A DNA stretch of 64,000 nucleotides from Metellina segmentata (GCA_947359465.1 OX375881.1:120167967-120231966), one strand, 5' to 3'. Counted from the first letter of the stretch, positions 40,185 through 50,068 are shown. Notes: generated by a model from the letters alone, not told the origin. Made by a program: numbers and translations.

Positions 40185-40499
40185 TTATGACAATCTATTC
40201 CAAATATCTAATCGCGAAGCCGAGGGTCTTGGGGGCGTAATAAAGTCTGCCCTAAACGATCGCTCTGAAGGTGTTTGTGATTGCGTCGTCGGCGATTGCG
40301 TTGGCGATTGAGCTGTCGATACTTTTACAGGTGGCTTCAAAATAGGCTTTACGACTGCAATGGGCCTTTGGGGATCATGTGGAGGCCATGTCTTTTCTGA
40401 CAACACCGTATTTGTTCGTATTGGATTGGAACGTATCGAGTAAGGCGTATACCGAGAATGATTACTCTTGTGACGCATGACATGTGAATCCATACTCAT
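40185..40499 (-). CDS. Pro/Ser-rich basic protein, 104 aa
   Basis: ATG at 40499. Basic His/Ser/Arg N-terminus, then proline-rich KPILKPPVK and a QSPTQSPTTQSQTPS repeat, likely disordered. Possible virion core or DNA-binding protein; not assignable. It starts 1-2 bp after the palindrome at its 3' end. Confidence 0.55.
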   Translation of the reverse strand: MSMDSHVMRHKSNHSRYTPYSIRSNPIRTNTVLSEKTWPPHDPQRPIAVVKPILKPPVKVSTAQSPTQSPTTQSQTPSERSFRADFITPPRPSASRLDIWNRLS

Positions 40500-40597
40500 T
40501 TTGTCTTGATTAACGATTCAAGTTGAATAGGGCCTTTGCATCTCGTTATTCGCTTCCGTACCGGGATTAAAAACAAGAGACACAGCTACAGTTTCTG

Positions 40598-41215
40598 ATG
40601 GAAAAGATTCTCTCACAAGCACTCGACACAGATCGATCCACCATCGTGTTTGGAAACCTGGGTCGCTATCCTTCCCTATTGGAACATTATTTGAGCCCAC
40701 TTCTCAGGCCTCGGGGAGATGCCAATGATGAAGTTGGATGGTTTGAAACCCGTCACGGTCGAAATATATACGTGCTGATCGAACCACCCTTTGGAACGCG
40801 TGTTTCCTCGTCGCATTTAGTATTGACCAGTCATTTAGATTTGGAATGGGATGCGAAAAAGACCGATGTGGTCGTATATCATGTGGGAATTCCAACTCCC
40901 CTACCGTGGAACGATGAGGTGGCTAAACCCTATGAGATGATAGAACCTCCAAAGAGTCAACCTTTTTCGATCCCAAGTGGAAATTTGGTAGTCCATTTAC
41001 CTACCACTAATGCGCATGAAGCCTATTTAAGTCTGCTGACATTTGGAGATACGTGGACTCACACTCATCCAAAGGGGGCTTGGAGCATGGCATGTAAATC
41101 CTCTATCAAACAAGAGTTGAAGTACCATTTAAATCGTTCATGGGACCGTTTTCAAAAATATATTAAAGGTAATATTACTCTAGCGCATCGATATTGGCTT
41201 CCTCCTCCATGGTAA
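40598..41215 (+). CDS. Hypothetical protein, 205 aa
   Basis: ATG at 40598, divergent from the 40185 gene (98-bp gap). Alpha/beta composition: STIVFGNLGRYPS, NIYVLIEPPFG, DVVVYHVGIPTP, and a C-terminal basic amphipathic part. Intact frame. No family recognised. The following 267 bp up to the A-run at 41483 contain only short, broken frames. Confidence 0.7.
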   Translation: MEKILSQALDTDRSTIVFGNLGRYPSLLEHYLSPLLRPRGDANDEVGWFETRHGRNIYVLIEPPFGTRVSSSHLVLTSHLDLEWDAKKTDVVVYHVGIPTPLPWNDEVAKPYEMIEPPKSQPFSIPSGNLVVHLPTTNAHEAYLSLLTFGDTWTHTHPKGAWSMACKSSIKQELKYHLNRSWDRFQKYIKGNITLAHRYWLPPPW

Positions 41216-41629
<414 letters not shown>

Positions 41630-41707
41630 TCCATACTAATTTTTTCACACACGTGTCCACTCAATCTAAAAATTCAGAAAAAAACTACAAAGAAATCAAC
41701 ACTTATC

Positions 41708-41932
41708 ATGGACACGAGGTTTTTCCCTCAATCAGGTTTACTGAATTCTTCAAAATACCAAGATTGGAAAGGGCTGCACTTGAAATTTATTTTAAATAAA
41801 TCTGCGCAAACATGGTTCATTCCCAAAGTTGTTTCTATTCCAAGTGGCCAAGGTGGGATGCAGTCACAGCTTTTAATCAATGGTTTGTTATCTCGCCGGT
41901 CACTAAAACTGACGGATTTAGTCCATCTTTGA
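41708..41932 (+). CDS. Doubtful small protein, 74 aa
   Basis: ATG at 41708 about 80 bp after a T-run. No motif. A second plus-strand frame over 41813-41965 has more coding-like composition (Trp, Phe, Tyr) but an in-frame stop cuts it off. The region may be a decayed gene. 41933-42164 holds nothing recognised. Confidence 0.3.
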   Translation: MDTRFFPQSGLLNSSKYQDWKGLHLKFILNKSAQTWFIPKVVSIPSGQGGMQSQLLINGLLSRRSLKLTDLVHL

Positions 41933-42164
41933 GAAATGTCTTTTCTATGAACAAACGTTATTATTGACACTTGGATTTGCTATTAACCTAGGAAAAGAAA
42001 TAATAACAACTAAAAAATAATAATTTTTTTGGTGTATATCTACACACCTGTTGAATAAAAACAATTTCAGCCTTGGCATTCTGTATAAAATCTCTATAGG
42101 CATCGGCCAGAATTGTACCTTGCGTGCTGTGGAAATCAAGAAATTATATGATCAAGAGGTTTTT

Positions 42165-42764
42165 TTAATGAAAAGCTGAAAATATTTTCCCTAAAAATAC
42201 GACAGTGGAGTGAATCACACTTATTCCTACGAGTGGCATTATCATGTATTTAATGTAATATCTATCGATAAATTCAAAAACCATAGGAAAGTGGTCAATT
42301 ACTCCATCCATCTTCAATCCTATAAACACAAGACTCTGACGAATCATGCGTTTTATACTATCAAGACGGATATCATCTTCCAATAGCCTTTGACGCAAAT
42401 ACAACATTAGTAAACACAGTCTCTCAGCAAATGTATTTACATCGTCGCAACTAACATTTTCAAATACATTTTTCGTAATCCATTGCCATTGATCTATCAA
42501 CAATGCTTCATTCGTCCACTCTATACCTGACACCCTTACGATCCGTTCATCAAAATATTTCCAAAATGATTCATCCAAAAAATAATTTTCCACTTGAAAC
42601 TCAAACGCTTTCATTACCTCCTCCAAGGATGCGTTAGAAATTGCATGTTTTAAATCTTCAATATGATGTTGCAATTGTGTTGTCCAGCTATCATGCCACG
42701 TACTAGTGTCGTAATCAATGACGACACCCATGGCTAAAATAGATCTATCCAACTGGAACATCAT
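42165..42764 (-). CDS. Divergent Bcl-2-like membrane protein candidate, 199 aa
   Basis: Third member of the 34203/35003 family by layout: GIEWTNEALLIDQWQWITKNVFENVS aligns with the IDWTDG...RWNEVTNITFSNVN block, followed by a hydrophobic helix (FAERLCLLMLYLRQRLLEDD), DSIKRMIRQSLVF and a C-terminal hydrophobic anchor (MIMPLVGISVIHSTVVFLG). Start at ATG 42764. Sequence identity to its relatives is low, so the relation rests on spacing and helix pattern. Possible apoptosis regulator; tentative. Confidence 0.4.
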   Translation of the reverse strand: MMFQLDRSILAMGVVIDYDTSTWHDSWTTQLQHHIEDLKHAISNASLEEVMKAFEFQVENYFLDESFWKYFDERIVRVSGIEWTNEALLIDQWQWITKNVFENVSCDDVNTFAERLCLLMLYLRQRLLEDDIRLDSIKRMIRQSLVFIGLKMDGVIDHFPMVFEFIDRYYIKYMIMPLVGISVIHSTVVFLGKIFSAFH

Positions 42765-42857
42765 GAGGTAAACTTGGAGTTAATGGAGGGGAAAATGGAG
42801 AGAATAAATGGTGATTTAAAGTAAACGCTTAACGGCGTGGAAAACTTATACCTGAGG

Positions 42858-42987
<130 letters not shown>

Positions 42988-43045
42988 CCCTATAATATTT
43001 TATTAGATTATTGACTTTACTCGTCATCGAAAAATTCTTTTCTCC

Positions 43046-43807
43046 TTAAATACGAGGCATGTGTTCAAGGATTGCCAGGATGCATCCTACCCGTGTTTTT
43101 CGGACTTTTCCACAATTAGGTTCATCCCAGCTAAGCTCTTCCATGTTTTCTAAGAATTCATCAATATCTATTACATCTTCAGGACACAGGTTAGAACCAT
43201 CGTCAAAGTCAAATGCGGTTAATCCAACGCACTCAGATTCTGTATCAGAACTACTGGATACAAGGTCCTCTGGTTGACTCATATTCAAAAGCATTTCAAA
43301 TGTAACCAGATTTTCTCCAGGTTTAGATCTAGTATCACGGGGTTTGAGCCATCCCGACAACTGAGAAAATGAAAAAAAATCAAAATTATCATCATCAAAT
43401 AAAAACTCATCTATTTCTGATTTAAAATCAGTACGCAAAACAAAAATAGTCTTATGGGTTTTTAAATTGAACAAAGCCATTCGAACTTTGTCAGAGTTAC
43501 TTTTAAATACTGTAAATAGAATATAATGAAATTCTTTGTAAGAGATAATACCATCCTTCCATTCATCATTCGGTAAGAATTGGGTAAAAAAATCCTCATT
43601 GTTGGTTGCGTCAAAAGCGACATACGTGTCAAGCAATTGAAAGTACATGCGCCCGACATCGTTTGGTCTAAAAGGATTCCATAATCCGTAGAGTTCAAAG
43701 AAACAGTTTGGAATCAGGTGTGTTTGAACAAAATTTTGGAAATTAGACGGATGAATGGAAACCAGATACAAATCCAAACCGTCACGTTTAGAGTACACGG
43801 GAATCAT
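43046..43807 (-). CDS. Hypothetical protein, 253 aa (paralogue of 35753)
   Basis: ATG at 43807 chosen because MIPVY-K matches the start of the 212-aa paralogue. Shared blocks GIISYKEFHYILFTVFK and GWLKPRDTR...GENLVTFEMLLN. The C-terminal 80 residues are an extra acidic, Ser-rich extension (SSSSDTESE, DVIDIDEFLENMEELSWDE) absent from the paralogue, reminiscent of an acidic activation-type or disordered tail. Function unknown. Confidence 0.7.
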   Translation of the reverse strand: MIPVYSKRDGLDLYLVSIHPSNFQNFVQTHLIPNCFFELYGLWNPFRPNDVGRMYFQLLDTYVAFDATNNEDFFTQFLPNDEWKDGIISYKEFHYILFTVFKSNSDKVRMALFNLKTHKTIFVLRTDFKSEIDEFLFDDDNFDFFSFSQLSGWLKPRDTRSKPGENLVTFEMLLNMSQPEDLVSSSSDTESECVGLTAFDFDDGSNLCPEDVIDIDEFLENMEELSWDEPNCGKVRKTRVGCILAILEHMPRI

Positions 43808-43863
43808 TATTTTTCCAAATTGTAAATGCAGCAATATGACATCCCAATTGATGCGTTTGAATT

Positions 43864-43874
43864 TATAGGGAAGG
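43864..43874 (-). promoter_or_regulatory. TATAGGGAAGG junction motif
   Basis: Minus strand CCTTCCCTATAAA, about 55 bp upstream of the 43807 ATG and abutting the palindrome. Confidence 0.45.
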
Positions 43875-44009
<135 letters not shown>

Positions 44010-44038
44010 TACACCTTCAATCCTTAAAATCAAATTAT

Positions 44039-45502
44039 TTATTTATTGATTACCAATGAAATTACATCGGGCACCTGCTCCATTTTCATTTTGATTATTA
44101 TGTGCTTCAACGGGTTCTTCTGGACTCCCATCATTGTGGTGGACAACGACGGGTCCTGCTGCACTTGAATTCCTGCAGACAACGACGGGTCCTGCTGCAC
44201 TTGAATTCCTGCAGACAACGACGGGTCCTGCTGCACTTGAATTCCTGCAGACAACGACGGGTCCTGCTGCACTTGAATTCCTGCAGACAACGACGGGTTC
44301 TTCTGGACTTCCATCATTGTGGTGGACAACGACGGGTCCTGCTGCACTTGAATTCCTGCAGACAACGACGGGTTCTTCTGGACTTGAATTCCTGCAGACA
44401 ACGACGGGTTCTTCTGGACTTGAATTCCTGCAGACAACGACGGGTTCTTCTGGACTTGAATTCCTGCAGACAACGACGGGTTCTTCTGGACTTGAATTCC
44501 TGCAGACAACGACGGGTTCTTCTGGACTCCCATAGCCGATGATAGCTGTTGCAAGACATAGTTCAAAATTTCAGACTGTAATTCTTGCACTTTAGAATCA
44601 TCCATTTGTAACACGCACCCAAATTCATCCACCATTTCAAATAAATTCTCCACTTGCTCAGAATCATCCACCATTTCAAATAAATTCTCCACTTGCTTAG
44701 AATCATCCACCATTTCAAATAAATTCTCCACTTGCTCAGAATCATCCACCATTCCAAATAAATTCTCCACTTGCTCAGAATCATCCACCATTCCAAATAA
44801 ATTCTCCACTTGCTCAGAATCATCCACCATTCCAAATGAATCCTCTACTTGCCCAGAATCATCCACCATTCCAGACAAGACATCCTCTACTTGCCCAGAA
44901 TCATCCACCATTCCAGACAAGACATCCACTTTCGAGGGACCCAATTGTTGGTGAACGGTGCGTATAAAGTCCTGGATCCATTGGGGAATGTACATGCCCT
45001 CTTGCGTGACCATCAGGAGCGGGGCATCCTTGAACGTGTTGCCACAAAAACTCTGAACCTGACAATGGCCATTTTTTAAGGCATCTTCAAATCGTTTGGC
45101 CATGTCCGGGTTATAGAAATGCATAATGTCTCGCGCATGGGCTGTTGACACAAATCGCATCCGATTCACGTGTATCGCAGAGATGTGTTGCTCATAAACA
45201 ATCTGGCACCCATCGACTGTCATGGGCCTAAAACGTTTGTTCTTGGAAAAGGAATGGGGATCGCGTTTCCCCACACAAATTCCAATGTCGATGAGCCGCC
45301 AATACACTCGACCATCCCGGCCAATCATGGCACCCAGAGGAGTGCGAACATCACACAAACCCAGTCGCAGGAACATGATTAACAGTGTGCTTTCCCCGAC
45401 TGGCTTCCCAGTATATATACGCTTTACGGACAGGATCACGTGGGCGGAAAACTCCATCTCATTGGTTTGACGTAAAAACCCCAGGCGTGCTCTCATTGGC
45501 AT
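44039..45502 (-). CDS. Protein with two tandem-repeat arrays, 487 aa
   Basis: ATG at 45502. Residues 1-190 are a folded N-terminal domain (RDGRVYWRLIDIGICVGKRDPHSF faintly like a BRO-N domain, not secure). Then about eight 13-residue acidic repeats (MVDDSEQVENLFG) and about eleven 12-residue repeats (VQKNPSLSAGIQ). A TATATA at 45411-45418 lies inside the 5' coding part and would suit a start at the Met near 45376, so the first 42 residues are uncertain. GC content is higher than in the core block. Function unknown. Confidence 0.7.
   Translation of the reverse strand: MPMRARLGFLRQTNEMEFSAHVILSVKRIYTGKPVGESTLLIMFLRLGLCDVRTPLGAMIGRDGRVYWRLIDIGICVGKRDPHSFSKNKRFRPMTVDGCQIVYEQHISAIHVNRMRFVSTAHARDIMHFYNPDMAKRFEDALKNGHCQVQSFCGNTFKDAPLLMVTQEGMYIPQWIQDFIRTVHQQLGPSKVDVLSGMVDDSGQVEDVLSGMVDDSGQVEDSFGMVDDSEQVENLFGMVDDSEQVENLFGMVDDSEQVENLFEMVDDSKQVENLFEMVDDSEQVENLFEMVDEFGCVLQMDDSKVQELQSEILNYVLQQLSSAMGVQKNPSLSAGIQVQKNPSLSAGIQVQKNPSLSAGIQVQKNPSLSAGIQVQKNPSLSAGIQVQQDPSLSTTMMEVQKNPSLSAGIQVQQDPSLSAGIQVQQDPSLSAGIQVQQDPSLSAGIQVQQDPSLSTTMMGVQKNPLKHIIIKMKMEQVPDVISLVINK
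44120..44530 (-). repeat. 36-bp in-frame tandem repeat
   Basis: About eleven units, sharing TTGAATTCCTGCAGACAACG, encode VQKNPSLSAGIQ-type repeats, with variants (QQDP; STTMMEVQ). Confidence 0.93.
44630..44940 (-). repeat. 39-bp in-frame tandem repeat
   Basis: About eight units encode MVDDSEQVENLFG-type acidic repeats. Confidence 0.92.
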
Positions 45503-45509
45503 TTGTCTG

Positions 45510-45525
45510 ACGCCAAGGTTGGCGT
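45510..45525. promoter_or_regulatory. Perfect 16-bp palindrome ACGCCAAGGTTGGCGT
   Basis: Lies in the divergent promoter region between 45502 and 45687. Half sites (ACGCCAA, TTGGCG) recur at about 45574 and 45629. An operator or nuclear-factor site is plausible; inference. Confidence 0.5.
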
Positions 45526-45645
45526 AATCTCAGTAGTATGACGCGATATTAGTAAGGAAAAAACCCAAGGTTTCCACGCCAATCCCCAAGGTTAGTATCC
45601 TTCCTGGGCGTGAAAACCCACAAGGCCATTGGCGCGCTCTTTGTG

Positions 45646-45653
45646 TATAAAAG
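45646..45653 (+). promoter_or_regulatory. TATAAAAG box
   Basis: 34 bp upstream of the plus-strand ATG at 45687, followed by GGCGGGGAG; a good RNA polymerase II type TATA box. Confidence 0.65.
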
Positions 45654-45686
45654 GGCGGGGAGTGAGAGCAAATCTCACACACCAGC

Positions 45687-46925
45687 ATGGATATCTTTCC
45701 GACCCACGTCTCTGCCCAGGTGGCAAAATTCGAGCTCCCCAAGCATAATGCAGCCTTTGAAGGACTGGCAATGGCAGGTCGAGTCACTGCTTTCATTGTA
45801 TACCAAGAACCCATAATGCATCGAATTTGCCATTATATTGTCGATAAAGACTGGGTCAAACACCCCAAGAGACTGGATAATTTCAAACGTGCAGTATCTA
45901 AATCCAAAAACTGTAATTTTTTTAATCCCACCAGTCTCTTGTGGGACAAAATTTGTAAAAAATTATTACATCATCCCGAAAGAAATCTGCAAAATACAGA
46001 TATTAGGACATGTTACAAAGTGGACAATCTCTTTATCGTCAAAAAATCATTCACCTTTGGCTTTTGCCAGGTGCCAGCCCATCATTCCCATTTATTTCAA
46101 TTATCGTCAGCGCCCCTGCTTTTATACGAATGCCCCAAATATCATGTGCGACAACCCGTCCACAGGAGTATGAATCCATACAACCAGCTAATCTACAATC
46201 GATATGTATTGCAACCCAATACATGCTACATCATACCAGCGGGCACCACCTATCTAATCCTATCAGTGCAAAAAACTATTTTTGCATTTGATGTGGTGGA
46301 CTCGCACTATACATGTGAGACGAATTTCAGAGCTCATACCCATTTAACGCAACCGGACTATGAAATATCCCATCCATCGACGGAAGAAACGGCCAGTGAA
46401 TACTTTGGAGAACCCATACATCAAGGCCAAGAGATGGAAGCGTATGATCAATTTTTGGCCTATTTTGAAGAGCATTCACCAATGGACCATCTTGAGCAGC
46501 CACCACTGGACCATCTTGCGCAGCCACCACTGGACCATCTTGCGCAGCCACCACTGGACCATCCTGAGCAGCCACCACTGGACCATCCTGAGCAGCCACC
46601 ACTGGACCATCTTGCGCAGCCACCACTGGACCATCTTGCGCAGCCACCAATGGACCATCCGCCACTGGACCATCCGCCACTGGACCATCTTGAGCATTCA
46701 CCACTGCTATTTTCACCTAAGGAGCGCCATATTATATACTCTATGAGGTCACTTAACCAGCAACAGCCAACATTTCCTTCCCCATTGGATTTTCTCCCTT
46801 TGGACGACTCCCAGAGCCTTGATGTTGTTGCATTGGATTTGACAATGCCGAAGCGAGCCTGTGGTCCTAGGCAATTGTTGGGTTTCCAACCTGTAACTGC
46901 TTTAGACTTGACTCTGAAACAATAA
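45687..46925 (+). CDS. Protein with PPLDHLAQ repeats, 412 aa
   Basis: ATG at 45687 with a TATA box 34 bp upstream. N-terminal 230 residues are folded and contain LQPNTCYIIPAGTTYLILSV, similar to a segment of the 382-aa protein at 17428. Residues 265-330 are about nine 8-residue repeats (PPLDHLAQ or PPLDHPEQ). The C-terminus has two DLT motifs (ALDLTMPK, ALDLTLKQ). PxDLS/DLT-like motifs can recruit CtBP or similar co-repressors, which is speculative. A short A9/T3 run follows the stop. Confidence 0.72.
   Translation: MDIFPTHVSAQVAKFELPKHNAAFEGLAMAGRVTAFIVYQEPIMHRICHYIVDKDWVKHPKRLDNFKRAVSKSKNCNFFNPTSLLWDKICKKLLHHPERNLQNTDIRTCYKVDNLFIVKKSFTFGFCQVPAHHSHLFQLSSAPLLLYECPKYHVRQPVHRSMNPYNQLIYNRYVLQPNTCYIIPAGTTYLILSVQKTIFAFDVVDSHYTCETNFRAHTHLTQPDYEISHPSTEETASEYFGEPIHQGQEMEAYDQFLAYFEEHSPMDHLEQPPLDHLAQPPLDHLAQPPLDHPEQPPLDHPEQPPLDHLAQPPLDHLAQPPMDHPPLDHPPLDHLEHSPLLFSPKERHIIYSMRSLNQQQPTFPSPLDFLPLDDSQSLDVVALDLTMPKRACGPRQLLGFQPVTALDLTLKQ
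46490..46690 (+). repeat. 24-bp in-frame tandem repeat
   Basis: CCACCACTGGACCATCTTGC-type units encode PPLDHLAQ. Confidence 0.93.
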
Positions 46926-47082
46926 TAAAAAAAAATTTATACATGTTCTGAACCGTGTGTTTTATTTGCCTAATTTAACAACAGCAACTTTGATTTAAAT
47001 GTGCATCACGAAATATCTACCATTGGGTTCAAAAAATGTTCTACAATTGCAACACATTATATATTTTTTCAAAACATCTTAC

Positions 47083-47131
47083 AAAGGTCAACTAAAGTGT
47101 CACGCGTTGCAACTGTAGAATATCTTTCGTC
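47083..47131. repeat. Left 49-bp inverted repeat of a cassette
   Basis: Reverse complement of 48062-48110 with one mismatch. Together they bracket two A/T palindromes and one gene. Confidence 0.92.
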
Positions 47132-47145
47132 CCTTTTTTAAAACC

Positions 47146-47294
<149 letters not shown>

Positions 47295-47394
47295 AGACTA
47301 AACAAACATTTTAGAGTGGGGATATTTTTTTTTAAACTCATTGAAAAAAAATATTTTACAAGTATGTTAGTTACATTCATTTTCCATAGTTGTT

Positions 47395-47859
47395 TCAATA
47401 TCTCCTTAACCGTTTTCCTTCTCGGATCCATGACATCTGTTTCTCTTTTCCTTCTTCTTCTTCTTCTTCCCGAATGAAATCCAGCACCGAGTCCAAAATC
47501 CTTTTCTCTTTGATCTGGCAGGCCATCCTGTAGGCTCTAAATTCACAGGGTAGTAGCGCAAAGGGTGGATGCTCGACCCAAATCACCTGGAACCCAAGTT
47601 GACTCAAAAAGTCATAGGTTTTTCCCTCATTCGTACCGATAATGGCCAAATGGCCATCGTGAGTCGGCAAACAGTATCGATAGAAATAATGCACTAAGAA
47701 GCTATTCAAATAAATTGGTGGTACATGAAATCCAATCATACATTGAGGTACAACGCTGATCTGGACCACCTCATCACAGTTGAGAGTGTCCACAAACGTG
47801 AAGCGTTCGGGATTGTTGCCCGAAAGACTCCAGTCACACGAGAGACAGTAATCCGCCAT
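47395..47859 (-). CDS. Hypothetical protein, 154 aa, in an inverted-repeat cassette
   Basis: ATG at 47859; TATAAA on the minus strand at 47892-47900 is about 33 bp upstream. Contains Cys pairs (CLSC), strands (VVQISVVP, HLAIIG) and an acidic/basic C-terminal tail (EEEEEEGKEKQ). It sits between two A/T palindromes and the 49-bp inverted repeats at 47083 and 48062. No family recognised. Confidence 0.65.
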   Translation of the reverse strand: MADYCLSCDWSLSGNNPERFTFVDTLNCDEVVQISVVPQCMIGFHVPPIYLNSFLVHYFYRYCLPTHDGHLAIIGTNEGKTYDFLSQLGFQVIWVEHPPFALLPCEFRAYRMACQIKEKRILDSVLDFIREEEEEEGKEKQMSWIREGKRLRRY

Positions 47860-47910
47860 GGTTATTGTTTCCGGTGCACTCGCTGCCAGTGTTTTATAAA
47901 GACGAGAATG

Positions 47911-48036
<126 letters not shown>

Positions 48037-48061
48037 GATTTAAAAATCATTTTAGAATCGA

Positions 48062-48110
48062 GACGAAAGATATTCTACAGTTGCAACGCATGACACTTTA
48101 GTTGACCTTT
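48062..48110. repeat. Right 49-bp inverted repeat of a cassette
   Basis: Partner of 47083-47131. Confidence 0.92.
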
Positions 48111-48131
48111 GTTTTGTTTGACTTTTTTATT

Positions 48132-48452
48132 TTACTGAATCTTCATTTCTTCCAACCTATCAAATTCTGGAAACGTTTGGCGTGGATCCGTTTTTTCTCC
48201 CAACCCAGGAATCACTTTCGTCCAGTCAACCTGATCCCAATCGATCCGCCAGGAGCCTCGACTCGTTTCCTCTCCGAGCGTTTTCAAAATACACTGCATC
48301 GGATCCGTCACTGGAACATTTTCCAATCGCATCCGCCACTTGCCCCCCATCACTTCAAAACAGAACTGGACTCGATCCACATGTCCATTCATGCAAGCGG
48401 TCGAAACAAGTGCGGTATTCAAAGTACCGACGAGTTCGATAGTGGACTCCAT
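48132..48452 (-). CDS. Hypothetical protein, 106 aa (paralogue of 22096)
   Basis: ATG at 48452. Shares ME-TI-LVG-L, GHV, RLENVP, and W-IDWDQVDW with the 146-aa protein at 22096, without its repeat tail. Higher GC than its relative. Function unknown. Confidence 0.65.
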   Translation of the reverse strand: MESTIELVGTLNTALVSTACMNGHVDRVQFCFEVMGGKWRMRLENVPVTDPMQCILKTLGEETSRGSWRIDWDQVDWTKVIPGLGEKTDPRQTFPEFDRLEEMKIQ

Positions 48453-48511
48453 CTCTATCTTTATTACCCATGTCTATCGCAAAAAAAAAAACAACACCCA
48501 TTCTTGGCACG

Positions 48512-48544
48512 AAAACTTTTTTCAGGAGACCTGAAAAAAGTTTT
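48512..48544. terminator. Perfect 15-bp stem-loop
   Basis: AAAACTTTTTTCAGG, loop AGA, then its perfect complement. Upstream of the 48452 gene on the minus strand; a regulatory or boundary structure is possible. Confidence 0.5.
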
Positions 48545-48660
48545 TTCCTCATCCGATTTTTGTAGCCATGCTTATACATATATTCTCACCCCATATTCAA
48601 CATCCTTGCGTAGATTAACATGTTCCTAAATTATTTAGACACACAAAGCCGTGTTTAACA

Positions 48661-48685
48661 TGCACCATTTTTGTGCAGATTTATT
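48661..48685. repeat. 25-bp inverted repeat, left copy
   Basis: Reverse complement of 54626-54650. The two copies bracket 6 kb of accessory genes. Confidence 0.9.
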
Positions 48686-48737
48686 TCACAAATACATTTT
48701 TTTTCCTCCTCCAACCTTGGCATTCGCAACAACCCAA

Positions 48738-48783
48738 AAAAATGGGAGAGAGCCTGCCCTCCGGCAGACTCTCTCCCATTTTT
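48738..48783. terminator. Strong GC-containing stem-loop downstream of the RING gene
   Basis: Arms AAAAATGGGAGAG and its complement, with an inner CTGCC/GGCAG stem and CTCC loop. It lies 50 bp beyond the stop of the 48834 gene, which has no A/T palindrome on that side, so it may replace it as 3' end signal. Confidence 0.6.
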
Positions 48784-48833
48784 GAGGGTGGGGGTGGACA
48801 CACATTCCCCCACACAACTGGTGTTTTTTTTGT

Positions 48834-49442
48834 TTACAAAGGTGTTCGGCACAGGGGGCAGGTGGCATGCTCCCTCGTCCACTTCTCCAAACACAGTTTA
48901 TGAAAGCGATGGTCACATGGCGTGATCGACAGTTCGTAAATGTATCCAAAGCAGATCGAGCAGGGGGGTACTTGCTCAAACATATCCTCATCCCCGTCGT
49001 AGGCATAGACCGCTTCCAGAATCACAGTGCCGAGATGCTCCCATTGCTCCAGAGAAATGCGCAAACGGCCATCCGTTTGATGGAATGCACTGGCGGCCGC
49101 TTCGTAGATTTTGGGTAGAATGATGTCGTACCAATATACTTTGATTGAACATCCATTGCGCCTCTCCATACATTCCTCATAGGTCTCCACGGTACATTTA
49201 AGGTATTTCCAATTCACAATTTCGAAAAGGTGCTGGTTGGGAGCTTCCCTAAACATGTCCAACAAGACGGTGGTGAGAAGCCGTCGGTAATTCACTCCTA
49301 ACGGCACCACATCGGGGGGTTGGGCTCGGTGCAGACCCACGCTGGCCTGAAGCATAAAATCCGTGAAATTCATCTGGTTACGCCACGATCGAAGCCGCGA
49401 GGCTTCAATCTGGCGATCTCTATAGACATCAGTTGGAATCAT
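48834..49442 (-). CDS. RING-H2 finger protein, 202 aa
   Basis: ATG at 49442; CCTATAAAAGCC at about 49470 is a TATA box 30 bp upstream. C-terminal C3H2C3 RING at residues 158-200 (CSICFGYIYELSITPCDHRFHKLCLEKW...CPLC). The N-terminal 150 residues are helical and not recognised. Probable E3 ubiquitin ligase. The gene lies in the higher-GC accessory block and differs in composition from the double-RING protein at 36664. Confidence 0.85.
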   Translation of the reverse strand: MIPTDVYRDRQIEASRLRSWRNQMNFTDFMLQASVGLHRAQPPDVVPLGVNYRRLLTTVLLDMFREAPNQHLFEIVNWKYLKCTVETYEECMERRNGCSIKVYWYDIILPKIYEAAASAFHQTDGRLRISLEQWEHLGTVILEAVYAYDGDEDMFEQVPPCSICFGYIYELSITPCDHRFHKLCLEKWTREHATCPLCRTPL

Positions 49443-49469
49443 TGTGCTGCTCTGCCTCGAGTGTAGCTG

Positions 49470-49556
49470 GCTTTTATAGGCTATTCCTATAGAGGGCGCT
49501 GGGGTGAGGAAATCCTATAGAGGGCGCTGGGGTGAGGAAATCCTATAGAGGAAAAA
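49470..49556 (-). promoter_or_regulatory. TATA box and 28-bp tandem repeats
   Basis: Two full and one partial 28-bp unit (TCCTATAGAGGGCGCTGGGG...) at 49485, 49513 and 49541, upstream of a TATAAAAG box. Likely upstream promoter elements of the RING gene, or between it and the 49571 gene's 3' end. Confidence 0.6.
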
Positions 49557-49570
49557 AACCAGCCTTGAAA

Positions 49571-50068
49571 TCATGCTGCATGTGGAATCCTATCGATATA
49601 CTTCATTTTCAAACACTTTCGTGCGCATTCCACAACCCTGGCACGATGACAGTTGCGTTTTTTACAAATCCCACAGCGCAACTCTTTGGGAATTTCCTTC
49701 ATCCAGGCCAGGAGGGAGGGGGAAGCTTTCGATTGAAACAGTTTCAAACTTGCAGCGTCCGTGCAAATCACGCGGCCAATGTCCAGTTCCCGCGTGTCCC
49801 GCAACAGCATGTCCGACGTCACGAGGACGGCATCTCGGCAAATGGACGTTATTCCATTCGATAGCGTATAGCCATGATTGTGATGGCAGAAAATCCCCAA
49901 ACGAATGCGGTGGTGGTACACTTGAGGTGCTGCTGCTGCTGCTGCTGCTGCGATTGCATCGGATTGCATATGCTTGGGCAGGTGAGGTCGGAAGGAGGGC
50001 TTGTAGGTATTCCATTCCGAGTATGGAATGTACCGAATCTTCTTGACGGGCGTCTTTGTGCTGCTCAT
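49571..50068 (-). CDS. C-x2-C/CHR family protein, 165 aa
   Basis: ATG at 50068. C-terminal half related to 52380 and 54000: YTLSNGI, ADxxL-type strands, ICTDA, then CGICKKRNCHRARVV, a possible zinc site (C-x2-C-x4-CHR). N-terminal part is basic with a run of eight Ala. Function unknown; most divergent of the three paralogues. Confidence 0.65.
   Translation of the reverse strand: MSSTKTPVKKIRYIPYSEWNTYKPSFRPHLPKHMQSDAIAAAAAAAAPQVYHHRIRLGIFCHHNHGYTLSNGITSICRDAVLVTSDMLLRDTRELDIGRVICTDAASLKLFQSKASPSLLAWMKEIPKELRCGICKKRNCHRARVVECARKCLKMKYIDRIPHAA

Noticed and set aside
44102..44542. Plus-strand frames over the 36-bp repeat (RVLLHLNSCRQR; TTTGPAALEFLQ)
   Set aside because: Shadows of the VQKNPSLSAGIQ repeat; the minus frame continues into a non-repetitive folded domain.
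46327..46716. Minus-strand frame with DGPVVAAQ repeats
   Set aside because: Antisense of the PPLDHLAQ repeat in the 45687 gene, which has a TATA box and a long non-repeat domain.
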